64,000 nucleotides of DNA from an uncultured Flavobacteriales bacterium (GTDB lineage Bacteria > Bacteroidota > Bacteroidia > Flavobacteriales > Schleiferiaceae), in contig CAJXKC010000003.1 of NCBI GenBank assembly GCA_913055685.1, positions 62,001-126,000 on the forward strand, written 5' to 3'. Both the position numbers and the translations under genes were made by a program. A model generated the notes under the pieces. It saw only the letters and a list, made by a program, of their open reading frames with translations. It had not been told where the DNA came from and made no database searches. This document shows, one piece after another, positions 1-8,045 of this stretch (the first letter of the stretch is position 1; the number at the start of each line of letters is the position of its first letter).

Positions 1-1398
1 AAAACGGGTAGTAATAAATTGGGTTCCGGCTTTATTGTGTTTTCCCAAACTCTGCGTATACAATTCGGCAGTACGTTTTGTGGCACCCATAACATTCGTG
101 GGATTTACCGCCTTATCGGTACTAACCATCACAAATTTCTCCGCACTAAACTCAACCGCAAGGTCAGAGATGTGCTTGGTTCCAAAGATGTTCACTCCCA
201 CCGCTTCGTATGGGTTTTCCTCCATCAATGGCACATGCTTGTATGCCGCAGCATGGAAAACCAATTGCGGTCTATAGGTATGGAAAACTTTACGCATCCT
301 GCGGTAATCTCGCACGTCACCAATTACACAAGTGGCACTTTTACAAAATTCGGGATGGCGTGATTTCAATTCGTTTTCCAAATCGTAAATAGCCGATTCG
401 GCTTGATCAAGTAGAACAACTAGCTTAGGCTGATAATGCAAAACCTGACGGGCAATTTCACTACCGATAGACCCCGCCGCTCCGGTCACCAGAACCACCT
501 TATCTAAAATTTCGCGCTCAATGTTAATATTGTTCAATTCGATTGGAGCACGTTCTAAAAGATCCTCAATCCGAACCGATTTGATCTGTTTGGTACTTAA
601 TTCACCTTGTATCCAATTATCTACCGGTGGAACAACCTTAACCTCAAGATTATTCTTCAAGCACTGGTCCACTATTTCATTACGACGCTTTATCGGTAAA
701 GCGGTTTGAATAGAAATAATAACCTGGTCTACTTTATTCTTTAAAAGGTAACTTTCAGAAAAAGCCTTCTGATTATCAATGATAGATATCCCTTCGATGG
801 ACTTACCGACCTTATTATCATTGTCGTCTATAAAAGCTACAATTTGATATTCGCGACTGGTGTCGTGCATCAAAGTGTTTTTGGTAATTATTCCTGATGC
901 TCCTGCACCATAAATCATTACTCGGGTGGCCTTGTGGTCAATTGAGGTTTTAAAACGAACATAAAGCAGCTTCACCATGAAGCGTGAGCCAATTAAAACC
1001 ACTAAGCTCAGCAGGAAGTGTATAAGTAAAATGGAATTGGGAACTAGCAGATAAGATTTAAACCAATCTATTCCTCCATAATTGTAACTCAGGTTAACTG
1101 CAACGCCTAAAAGAAGACCCAAGAATCCACCTTTAGCAATATTATAGGCATCATTAACCCCAGTATGACGAATAACGCCAACATGAGATTTACTTATAAG
1201 AAAGCCCACCAGGTAAATAAATAAAACAAATGGGGTCTTTTCTAAAATATGACCTTGCGGGATGCTTGTAAACTCAAAATTGTAACGGAGAATTACAGAT
1301 AGATGAAAGGCGCCCGTGATAATTATCAGGTCGAAAAGAAGTACCAACCACCTGGAGAGGAAACGGTCGGAATTGCGAAGAATAAACTTCCTAATCAT
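1..1398 (-). CDS. CapD/FlaA1-type nucleoside-diphosphate-sugar dehydratase (C-terminus beyond window)
   Basis: The first 466 codons can be read from an ATG at 1398 down to the window edge, where the frame ends in FITTRF. This matches the segment just before the conserved GNVLGS motif of CapD/WbpM-type UDP-sugar 4,6-dehydratases. About four N-terminal membrane helices come first. Then there is a Rossmann fold (MIYGAGASG) and a second NAD-binding domain with VTGAAGSIGSE. The catalytic core of extended short-chain dehydrogenases follows (HAAAYKHVPLME, VSTDKAVNPTNVMGATKR). Full-length family members have about 600-650 residues, so roughly a quarter is missing here. The likely role is making a modified sugar nucleotide for surface polysaccharide at the inner membrane. 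The family is certain; the exact sugar product is not. Confidence 0.93.
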   Translation of the reverse strand, partial: MIRKFILRNSDRFLSRWLVLLFDLIIITGAFHLSVILRYNFEFTSIPQGHILEKTPFVLFIYLVGFLISKSHVGVIRHTGVNDAYNIAKGGFLGLLLGVAVNLSYNYGGIDWFKSYLLVPNSILLIHFLLSLVVLIGSRFMVKLLYVRFKTSIDHKATRVMIYGAGASGIITKNTLMHDTSREYQIVAFIDDNDNKVGKSIEGISIIDNQKAFSESYLLKNKVDQVIISIQTALPIKRRNEIVDQCLKNNLEVKVVPPVDNWIQGELSTKQIKSVRIEDLLERAPIELNNINIEREILDKVVLVTGAAGSIGSEIARQVLHYQPKLVVLLDQAESAIYDLENELKSRHPEFCKSATCVIGDVRDYRRMRKVFHTYRPQLVFHAAAYKHVPLMEENPYEAVGVNIFGTKHISDLAVEFSAEKFVMVSTDKAVNPTNVMGATKRTAELYTQSLGKHNKAGTQFITTRF

Positions 1399-1443
1399 AG
1401 GCCAGTTCGGTCAATTAGTATTACTCCTCCCCTATAGAGCCCT

Positions 1444-1451
1444 CAAATATA
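1444..1451 (-). promoter_or_regulatory. -7 box of capD promoter
   Basis: TATATTTG on the minus strand fits the Bacteroidota TAnnTTTG element and lies about 46 bases before the capD ATG. No good -33 TTG is visible at the usual distance, so this is a moderate call. The rest of the 1399-1580 gap is AT-rich with no gene. Confidence 0.4.
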
Positions 1452-1580
1452 GTAAAATATAGGATTACTATGGAGAAGCCTATTCTAGAAAGAGTAATAA
1501 AGGTTTTATAAAATATTGTTTTACAGACTTTTACATCACCTTAATTTAGGGGTATCAAATCCTTAACTTAAAGGTAATAT

Positions 1581-2771
1581 TTAGGCTTCGAAATCGAGCG
1601 ACTCCTCACTAGATTGAATCGATTCAATTTCCACATTGCGATAGTAATGACGCAGGATACTTTTATAGGAATACCCCTTTTTACTCATTTCAATCGCCCC
1701 ATCTTGAGACATTCCCACCCCGTGACCAAAACCGTGGCCTTTTAGAATTAAATCCTTACCCTCCGGCTCAATGGTGAAATAGGTGGATTTAAGCCGGAAG
1801 GCCGATCTAACCTTAGTTAGTTTTAAGCTTTTACCCGCAAACATAAAGTAGGCTTCACGCTGATCTCGATTAAGGTTTAGTAAGGCTTTCTGCAGCTGCA
1901 AGTCATTTTTAACTCCAAACATCCGAGCGAAGTAATTATAAAAACGATCGGCTTCAATACGCTTTTCCCAATTATAGGAACCAACGTTTAAACTAAAGCT
2001 ATCTTCTACCGAGCGCAAATGATCGATCGCTTGAAACCAGACATCCTCGGAAGCGACAGTAAAACCGCCGCTATTAGCGTGAAAAACCCCTAAAATTGGC
2101 CGACAGTCGATCCCCACCACGATACTATCCCTAGTCTCTTCAACTGCCCTTTCAATTAGCTCTTTATGAGTATAATGGGCCCGTGAGTGATATACTTGTG
2201 AACTTACATCATCTTTTAGGTTGTAGCCATCCTTACTATGTTTTTCAAGATTCCTTAGGGCGAAGGTGCGGGCTAAAACAGCCTGAGCTTTAAAAAACTC
2301 AAATTCAGGAACATGCCCTGCCTCAGACTCCACTACTCCGGCAACATACAATTCTAAGTTAACCTCATTGATCACATACAAGGCCTTGTCTGCCGGGCGA
2401 ATAAGAATATTACCATAATAAGAACGCTCTTTGCGATTGGCTAAAATCCTAAACTGTTGTAAGGTATCGAGGCCTAAAAAACGTAAGGCCGAATACGTTC
2501 CAATGTCTTGATCTCCCCACTTTAAATTTACGCCTCCCGCCTTCCGACTCATTACAAAGGTTCGTGCCGGGTCTGCGACATAAATATCATGTATAGTGTC
2601 GATGGTTTCCAGGTCTTCATTTAAGGCTAAAATCAAATAGTCTACACTATCGGTGGTTAGCATTAGGCGTTGCACCTCTTGATCGGAGTACAAGCGCACC
2701 TTCAAGTCCACTTCAGCGAAAGCGTAAAAAGAAAAAAGTAGAAAGAAAAAAACTAAACTACGATTGCGCAT
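1581..2771 (-). CDS. SpoIID/LytB-domain secreted protein
   Basis: 396 residues with a Sec signal peptide (hydrophobic stretch at residues 6-18, cleavage likely near AFA). The C-terminal half carries the SpoIID/LytB hallmark GHGFGHGVGMSQDGA followed by the family's closing YKSILRHYYRNVEI. In Firmicutes SpoIID is a lytic transglycosylase that trims denuded glycan during engulfment. Bacteroidota homologues are not sporulation proteins and probably act on peptidoglycan in the periplasm, which is inference here. The ATG lies inside the end of lpxB (14-base overlap), so the two are translationally coupled. The domain call is secure and the physiological role open. Confidence 0.88.
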   Translation of the reverse strand: MRNRSLVFFFLLFSFYAFAEVDLKVRLYSDQEVQRLMLTTDSVDYLILALNEDLETIDTIHDIYVADPARTFVMSRKAGGVNLKWGDQDIGTYSALRFLGLDTLQQFRILANRKERSYYGNILIRPADKALYVINEVNLELYVAGVVESEAGHVPEFEFFKAQAVLARTFALRNLEKHSKDGYNLKDDVSSQVYHSRAHYTHKELIERAVEETRDSIVVGIDCRPILGVFHANSGGFTVASEDVWFQAIDHLRSVEDSFSLNVGSYNWEKRIEADRFYNYFARMFGVKNDLQLQKALLNLNRDQREAYFMFAGKSLKLTKVRSAFRLKSTYFTIEPEGKDLILKGHGFGHGVGMSQDGAIEMSKKGYSYKSILRHYYRNVEIESIQSSEESLDFEA

Positions 2772-3873
2772 AATCGATTAGAATTTCTGCCGCACGATCG
2801 GAGGCCCCGGTGCCGCCTAGTTTTTGCTCCAATTCTAGATAATCGGCATGCAACTTATTTTTACCCTCTTCACTAAGACAATAGTCTAATTCTTTAAGCA
2901 CATTTTCCAGCTTATAATCGGACTGGATTAACTCCTTAACTACCATGCGGTCCATCACTAAATTGACTAATGATATGTATTTTACTTTGACCAATCGCTT
3001 CGCTATTTGATAGCTGATAGCCGATCCCTTGTAGCAAACTACTTCTGGCACTTTGAAAAGAGCGGTTTCGAGGGTTGCAGTTCCCGAGGTAACTAAAGCC
3101 GCATCGGCCAATTCCAATAAATCATAGGTTTTCCCGAATAGGATTGGCAAATCAGTTTCCCCGGATACTTCTTGGTAAAAACTGAGATCCTGCGAAGGAG
3201 CACCAGCAATTACATAATTCACCTTTCTCGCTCTAACCGTCTGCAGCATAAGCGGAAGCATGGTTTTAATTTCCTGTTTACGACTGCCAGGTAAAATAGC
3301 CACCAATGGACCTTGAGACTTATCGATGCCCAAATTCGCTAAGCCTTCATCACGTTTTACTTCGGGCCGATCTTTTATGGCGTCTAGCAGCGGGTGACCC
3401 ACAAAGTCCACCTCGAAATTAAACGAAGCATAGAAGTCCTTTTCAAAAGGCAGGATAGTAAGCATTCGGCCCACATCCCTCTTAATTTTGTGCACTCGAC
3501 TTTGCTTCCAAGCCCAGATCTGTGGCGATATATAATAGAGAACTTTAATTCCTCTTTGCTTTGCCCATTCGGCGATGCGCAAATTAAAGCCAGGGTAATC
3601 AACGAGAACCAAGACTTCAGGATTATAATCAAGGATATCTTTTTTACAAAGCTTTAAATTGGAGAGAATGGTTCTAATGTTCATGAGAACTTCCACAAAG
3701 CCCATAAAGGCTAAATCTCGGTAATGCTTAACTATCTCCGCTCCAGCTTCCTGCATAAGGTCTCCACCCCAAGCTCTAATTTCGGCCTCAGATTGCTGCT
3801 TGCGTAAAGCTTTAATCATATTAGAAGCATGGAGATCACCACTTGCCTCTCCAGCTATGAAATAGTATTTCAA
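2758..3873 (-). CDS. lpxB: lipid-A-disaccharide synthase
   Basis: Condenses UDP-2,3-diacylglucosamine with lipid X to form the lipid A disaccharide on the cytoplasmic face of the inner membrane. The length, 371 residues, is close to the E. coli enzyme (382). The N-terminal GEASGD motif (residues 8-13) and the GT-B features (WAWKQSRVHKIKR, LPGSRKQEI, SGTATLE) are all present. The start is TTG: an in-frame TAG stands two codons upstream, and GEASGD must be close to the N-terminus, so no other start is available. It is the upstream partner of the SpoIID-domain gene and follows a small membrane-protein gene after 62 bases. Confidence 0.96.
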   Translation of the reverse strand: MKYYFIAGEASGDLHASNMIKALRKQQSEAEIRAWGGDLMQEAGAEIVKHYRDLAFMGFVEVLMNIRTILSNLKLCKKDILDYNPEVLVLVDYPGFNLRIAEWAKQRGIKVLYYISPQIWAWKQSRVHKIKRDVGRMLTILPFEKDFYASFNFEVDFVGHPLLDAIKDRPEVKRDEGLANLGIDKSQGPLVAILPGSRKQEIKTMLPLMLQTVRARKVNYVIAGAPSQDLSFYQEVSGETDLPILFGKTYDLLELADAALVTSGTATLETALFKVPEVVCYKGSAISYQIAKRLVKVKYISLVNLVMDRMVVKELIQSDYKLENVLKELDYCLSEEGKNKLHADYLELEQKLGGTGASDRAAEILIDYAQS

Positions 3874-3935
3874 TTTCTAAAGTTTGGATAAAAGTAATTC
3901 TTGCTGCTTTGCCTTCTAGAAAGAGTTCAAAAACT

Positions 3936-4223
3936 TTACAACAAGAACCTGTAGATAAACACTGCAATCATTGCTAGTACCGATGCAGCCAAAAGACCCC
4001 GACTAAACTCTTCCTTATCTAATTTAATCGCCAAGAAAAAAACCGCTCCATTTAAAAGCAGTCCTAAGCTTAAAATTTGGGCGTTCAAATTTCGAACCAC
4101 CTGATAATCGAATTTCTGTATACCTAGGAGCTCTGGCCTTAATTGAAAAAGTAGAAAAAGGGCTACTAGAGGTAGTAACAGGCCGGTAATAAAGCCTAAA
4201 CCTAAAGCTGTTTTAGCATTCAT
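3936..4223 (-). CDS. small three-helix membrane protein, unknown function
   Basis: 95 residues, almost entirely three hydrophobic helices (about residues 7-27, 47-65 and 75-94) separated by short charged loops. No recognised catalytic motif. It sits 31 bases after surE and 62 bases before lpxB on the same strand, so it is probably cotranscribed with them. I recall similar small proteins in this position in other Bacteroidota genomes, but cannot name a family. Confidence 0.7.
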   Translation of the reverse strand: MNAKTALGLGFITGLLLPLVALFLLFQLRPELLGIQKFDYQVVRNLNAQILSLGLLLNGAVFFLAIKLDKEEFSRGLLAASVLAMIAVFIYRFLL

Positions 4224-4254
4224 TCTTTGCTAACGATAAGAAGTGGTCTTTAGT

Positions 4255-5025
4255 CTATAACTGCCAGCCGGCTAGTTTAGCTTTCGCATGATGTGCGGTT
4301 AAATCGCTCGTTACTGGCACTAGAGAAATGTAATAATTTTCCAGGGCCCATTGGTCGGTTTCGTCTCCGGAATCGTAATTCACAAATTTACCCGTAAGCC
4401 AATAGTAGTTTCTCCTGCGAGGATCTTGTCTTTGATCAAATTCCTCCTCCCAATTACCACGGCATTGGCGAGCAACGCGAATCCCTTTATATTCTTCTCC
4501 CCTGTACTTAGGGATATTTACATTGAGAACCACGTCTTGCGGAAGACCCTCGACCAAAACCTTTTCCGCTATTTTACGGATGTACGGTAATGCAGGATCA
4601 AAGTCTGCTTCCCAGGAATAATCACAAAGGGAAAATCCAATCGAGGGAATACCTTCTAGGCAGCCTTCCATGGCAGCCGACATGGTCCCTGAATAAATAA
4701 CATTAATTGATGCATTAGATCCATGGTTAATTCCACTAACTACCAAATCTGGCTTGCGGTCTAAGACTACATTCACTGCCAGTTTGACGCAATCTACAGG
4801 AGTGCCGCTACAAGCATATTCCTTTTGGGGTCCTGCCTCAATTTTAATCGGGTCGCAGCGCAATATTCCTTCAATAGTGATGGCGTGCCCCATGCCACTT
4901 TGAGGACCATCTGGAGCGACTACCACTACTTCTCCTAATTCATTCATTACCTGGATAAGCTTTCGAATACCCGGTGCATTTATCCCATCGTCATTACAGA
5001 CTAATATGAGTGGTTTTTCTGCCAT
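4255..5025 (-). CDS. surE: 5'/3'-nucleotidase SurE
   Basis: Metal-dependent nucleoside monophosphate phosphatase. The 256-residue protein begins with the SurE signature LVCNDDG (metal-binding D12 and D13). The SGMGHAIT loop (Ser43) and the GINHGSN segment that completes the metal site follow. The C-terminal part has the WLTG...DETD region usual for the family. It is the first gene of a minus-strand run continuing to lpxB, and divergent from the zinc-peptidase gene. A TAGCTTTG box on the minus strand at 5042-5049 could be its -7 element. Confidence 0.96.
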   Translation of the reverse strand: MAEKPLILVCNDDGINAPGIRKLIQVMNELGEVVVVAPDGPQSGMGHAITIEGILRCDPIKIEAGPQKEYACSGTPVDCVKLAVNVVLDRKPDLVVSGINHGSNASINVIYSGTMSAAMEGCLEGIPSIGFSLCDYSWEADFDPALPYIRKIAEKVLVEGLPQDVVLNVNIPKYRGEEYKGIRVARQCRGNWEEEFDQRQDPRRRNYYWLTGKFVNYDSGDETDQWALENYYISLVPVTSDLTAHHAKAKLAGWQL

Positions 5026-5080
5026 AATCTAAAATTGAATTCAAAGCTATAAACTTTATACAATGAGGCATACCATTTGA

Positions 5081-5088
5081 TATATTTG
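5081..5088 (+). promoter_or_regulatory. -7 box for zinc metallopeptidase gene
   Basis: TATATTTG, 23 bases before the ATG at 5112, in the divergent region shared with surE. No clear -33 TTG is seen. Confidence 0.42.
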
Positions 5089-5111
5089 AATTGAATTAAA
5101 AATTAGATCTG

Positions 5112-5798
5112 ATGTTGTTAATCATCTTAATCGGTTTCATGATTGTGGGCTTTATTGTACAAAGCCGCTTGAAATCAAAATTTCGCAAATACAGTGAAGT
5201 AGGCCTACAAAATGGTCTTAGTGGTCGAGAAATTGCAGAGAAAATGCTAGCGGACCACGGAATATACGATGTAAAGGTTATTTCCACTCCTGGTCGTTTA
5301 ACCGACCATTACAATCCGAATGACAAGACTGTTAATCTAAGTGAGGACGTTTACCATGAGCGCTCGGTAGCTGCAGCGGCCGTAGCAGCCCATGAGGTAG
5401 GGCACGCGGTTCAGCATGCCAAAGCCTATAGCTGGTTGTCATTTCGATCTGCGATGGTGCCGATAGTAAACTTTAGTGGCAAAGCCATGAATATCATTTT
5501 CATGTTAATGCTTTTCGGTGGATTTGTATTAGAAATGTTCCCTTTCGAATTAATATTCTTGGCAGTGGTAATTATGCAAGCTACTATTACTGTGTTCTCC
5601 CTGGTAACCTTGCCGGTGGAATACGATGCCAGTAATCGGGCTTTGGCTTGGCTAAAAACAACTAACACTGCCCTTCCCCAAGAGCATGATATGGCCAAAG
5701 ACGCCTTAAATGCAGCTGCAAATACCTATTTGGTATCAGCTTTAGCAGCGCTAACCACCTTGGCCTACTATTTATTTGCGCTTTTAGGCAACGACTAA
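5112..5798 (+). CDS. membrane zinc metallopeptidase, YugP family
   Basis: 228 residues of the neutral zinc metallopeptidase family represented by YugP. An N-terminal membrane helix comes first. A soluble segment then carries the zinc motif HEVGH at residues 94-98 inside AAHEVGHAVQHA. Two or three further helices follow, with an intervening VEYDASNRAL segment that supplies the usual third ligand region. The active site probably faces the membrane or cytoplasm; the substrate is unknown throughout the family. The gene is monocistronic: it is followed by a good terminator, and the BlaI pair downstream has its own promoter. Confidence 0.88.
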   Translation: MLLIILIGFMIVGFIVQSRLKSKFRKYSEVGLQNGLSGREIAEKMLADHGIYDVKVISTPGRLTDHYNPNDKTVNLSEDVYHERSVAAAAVAAHEVGHAVQHAKAYSWLSFRSAMVPIVNFSGKAMNIIFMLMLFGGFVLEMFPFELIFLAVVIMQATITVFSLVTLPVEYDASNRALAWLKTTNTALPQEHDMAKDALNAAANTYLVSALAALTTLAYYLFALLGND

Positions 5799-5817
5799 AA
5801 CCCAATAACACTATAGG

Positions 5818-5850
5818 ATCCCGAGCATTTATAGGTTCGGGATTTTTTTT
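5818..5850 (+). terminator. intrinsic terminator after zinc peptidase gene
   Basis: ATCCCGA (5818-5824) pairs with TCGGGAT (5837-5843) and is followed at once by a run of eight T. Confidence 0.85.
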
Positions 5851-5865
5851 GCCTCTATTATTTTC

Positions 5866-5906
5866 AACTAAATTATTAGTTTAAACTAAAACTTTAGTTA
5901 TATTTG
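5866..5906 (+). promoter_or_regulatory. blaI promoter with four-half-site operator
   Basis: Four copies of the hexamer AACTAA alternate in orientation: plus at 5866-5871, minus (TTAGTT) at 5876-5881, plus at 5884-5889 and minus at 5894-5899. They form overlapping palindromes, including a perfect 14-mer at 5876-5889 and AACTAAA-AC-TTTAGTT at 5884-5899. The last half-site runs into the -7 box TATATTTG (5899-5906). BlaI/MecI repressors bind inverted repeats as dimers and usually control their own gene, so this is very likely the autoregulatory operator. The sequence evidence is direct; protein binding is inferred. Confidence 0.75.
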
Positions 5907-5922
5907 TTTCAAATACTATCTC

Positions 5923-6288
5923 ATGAAGGAGCTAACTAAGGCCGAAGAAGAAATTATGCAACATTTGTGGAAGCTTGAAAAAGCAGCTGTAAAGGAAATA
6001 GTGGCTGAATTTCAAGACCCAAAGCCGGCTAATAATACCGTATCTACGATTGTGCGAATCCTTGAGCAGAAAGGTTTCGTGGGACATGAGCCCAAAGGTC
6101 GTGGCTATGTTTACTTTCCCATCATAAGCAAGGATAAGTACCAAGGCTTTTCGGCGAAAAACCTGATGCGTTCCTACTTCGAAGGAAGTCTTAGTAAAAT
6201 GGTAAGCTTCTTCGTTGAGAAAGAAGACCTTAACGCGAAGGAGCTAGATGACATTCTGAAAATCATTAATGAAAAGAAGGACCAATGA
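5923..6288 (+). CDS. BlaI/MecI/CopY-family transcriptional repressor
   Basis: 121 residues: an N-terminal winged helix (LTKAEEEIMQHLWKLEKAAVKEI, then NTVSTIVRILEQKGFVGHE as the recognition region) and a C-terminal dimerisation helix (about residues 75-118). Such repressors hold target promoters shut until a partner membrane peptidase triggers their cleavage. The partner follows with a 4-base overlap (ATGA), so the two are translationally coupled. An operator array lies directly upstream. The inducer is unknown, and nothing here points to a beta-lactamase target. Confidence 0.93.
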   Translation: MKELTKAEEEIMQHLWKLEKAAVKEIVAEFQDPKPANNTVSTIVRILEQKGFVGHEPKGRGYVYFPIISKDKYQGFSAKNLMRSYFEGSLSKMVSFFVEKEDLNAKELDDILKIINEKKDQ

Positions 6289-7628
6289 TTCTTAAGATTC
6301 TATACTACCTCCTTTTCAGCGGATTATTCTATTTAATCTACCGGGGTCTCTATGCGCGCATGAGCTTTCATAGAGTAAACCGATTTACCTTATTACTTAT
6401 TCCTCCGGTAGCCGCCTCTATCGCTCTAGTAGCACCAGAGTTTAGCTTGCCATGGCAATCGCAAGTAGCACTGGAAATAACCTTGCCGGAGGTTGTGATT
6501 GAAGGAGAACGCCTAAACAACATGGCCAAAACTTCGAGGGTACCGACTTATTGGACCTATATCTACCTCAGTGGCATCCTATTATCTATCCTTTACTTCT
6601 TTAGTGGGATTCTGCTTTTGGCTCGTATAATCCGTAAATCGGAAAGCACCCTGCACGAGGGAAACAAAATCTATTACAGTGACCTGGTAAAGAGTGCCTT
6701 TTGCTTTGGTCCTTATGTTATTGTTCCGGCCAAACTAAAAGGCAGTAGTGAGCTAAAGCTGATGATTGAGCATGAGCTTTTACACCAAAAATTAGGACAT
6801 AGCATTGACCGCCTTTATTATAAAGTTATCAGTACGATTTTATGGTTTGACCCCTTCGTACACTTCTTTTCGAAAGAGTTAAGACAAGTGCATGAATATG
6901 AGGTAGACGCCCATATCATTCAAGATCAAAAAATTGAAAATTATGCGCATATGCTGCTAAGCAGCACCCTAGGTGCGGACCTGGCCTATCCGGAAAAAGC
7001 TTTAAGTCCAAGCCCATTTTTTAATTCATCTTTAATTAAATCAAGAATTACTATGTTGTATCGAAATCCAAGTCCTGCTTGGCGCAAAAGCTTTTATTTA
7101 AGCGCTCTGCCAATTATTGCAGCGATGACCCTCTTTGCTTGTAATAAGAGTGAAGAAGCCGTGGTAGAAGGGAGAGAACTAAAAACAGAAGCGGTAAGCG
7201 ATCTTAACACATTAGACCAATTACCAGTTGCGCCTGGATGTGATGCGCAGGCCGAAAAGGAGAGTATTAAAAGTTGTGCTTTCCAGCATATTTCTAGTCA
7301 CATCGCTAAAAACTTCAAATACCCCGAACTAGCCAAGGAAATTGGACTTCAAGGTCGGATAATGATTGCCTTTGTAATCGATGAAGGCGGAGCAGTAAAT
7401 GAAGTGGAAATAGTTCAGAGTATGATTGAGGGCCAAGAAGGAGTGAATGGCGAGCCTATTGCAGATCAAGGCATTGATCAAGAGAAAATAGACCAAGCAG
7501 TCGACCAAGCAGAAAGTGAAGCTTTAAAGCTTGTAGGGTCTATCCCCTCATTTGAAAGCGGTGCGCTTAAAGATGGGCACCCGGTGGCACTTCGAATGGT
7601 AATTCCCATTCAACTTAAGCTTAACTAG
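6285..7628 (+). CDS. M56 (BlaR1-type) membrane peptidase with C-terminal TonB domain
   Basis: 447 residues. Membrane helices lie near residues 5-20, 33-50 and 92-115, and the gluzincin motif HELLH is at residues 163-167 on the cytoplasmic side. A fourth helix near residues 273-286 leads into a periplasmic tail. The last 110 or so residues form a TonB C-terminal fold (YPELAKEIGLQGRIMIAFVIDEGG). The N-terminal part is the BlaR1/MecR1 antirepressor peptidase. The usual penicillin-binding sensor is replaced by the TonB-like domain, as is common in Bacteroidota. It is expected to cleave or release the upstream BlaI protein on a periplasmic cue, which is inference. A terminator follows. Confidence 0.9.
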   Translation: MILKILYYLLFSGLFYLIYRGLYARMSFHRVNRFTLLLIPPVAASIALVAPEFSLPWQSQVALEITLPEVVIEGERLNNMAKTSRVPTYWTYIYLSGILLSILYFFSGILLLARIIRKSESTLHEGNKIYYSDLVKSAFCFGPYVIVPAKLKGSSELKLMIEHELLHQKLGHSIDRLYYKVISTILWFDPFVHFFSKELRQVHEYEVDAHIIQDQKIENYAHMLLSSTLGADLAYPEKALSPSPFFNSSLIKSRITMLYRNPSPAWRKSFYLSALPIIAAMTLFACNKSEEAVVEGRELKTEAVSDLNTLDQLPVAPGCDAQAEKESIKSCAFQHISSHIAKNFKYPELAKEIGLQGRIMIAFVIDEGGAVNEVEIVQSMIEGQEGVNGEPIADQGIDQEKIDQAVDQAESEALKLVGSIPSFESGALKDGHPVALRMVIPIQLKLN

Positions 7629-7648
7629 CCTAGTGCTCTTCCTAAAAC

Positions 7649-7680
7649 AAAAAAGGCTCGTCGCAATGACGAGCCTTTTT
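7649..7680. terminator. bidirectional intrinsic terminator
   Basis: A stem of GGCTCGTC/GACGAGCC with A-rich and T-rich flanks on both sides, placed between the convergent M56 peptidase gene and the DUF3467 gene. It can end both transcripts, including the long rpo operon. Confidence 0.9.
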
Positions 7681-7701
7681 ATTTTATTAGCTAGTAATAG
7701 C

Positions 7702-8043
7702 TTAAGCCTGACCTTGAGGTCCTCCAAAGTTTAGCGGAAAAGACTGGTTAGCCTCCACATCACGAATTTCACCGTGCTGCGCTTCGTAACGGGTAACATT
7801 CTCACCTAGCGCTCTTAATAAACGCTTGGCATGCTGCGGAGTTAATACAATCCTCGATTTAACCTTCGCTTTTGGAACCCCGGGCATCACTCGAATAAAG
7901 TCAAGGACAAATTCGCTGGGCGAGTGATTAATGATCGCTAAGTTCGAGTATTCTCCCTCAGCCACTTCTTCACTAAGCTCAACATTCAATTGCCCCTCCT
8001 GCATTTGGGCTTGCATCGATGCCTTTTTCTGGTCGTCGCTCAT
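7702..8043 (-). CDS. DUF3467-domain protein
   Basis: 113 residues. The centre (VELSEEVAEGEYSNLAIINH, DFIRVMPG, SRIVLTPQHAKRLLRAL) is the DUF3467 pattern, and the C-terminal tail is low-complexity. Only 2 bases separate its ATG from the rpoC stop codon and a terminator follows it, so it is the last gene of the rpoBC operon. This linkage is common in Bacteroidota, which suggests a role near RNA polymerase or ribosome synthesis, but the function is unknown. Confidence 0.85.
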   Translation of the reverse strand: MSDDQKKASMQAQMQEGQLNVELSEEVAEGEYSNLAIINHSPSEFVLDFIRVMPGVPKAKVKSRIVLTPQHAKRLLRALGENVTRYEAQHGEIRDVEANQSFPLNFGGPQGQA

Positions 8044-8045
8044 GC

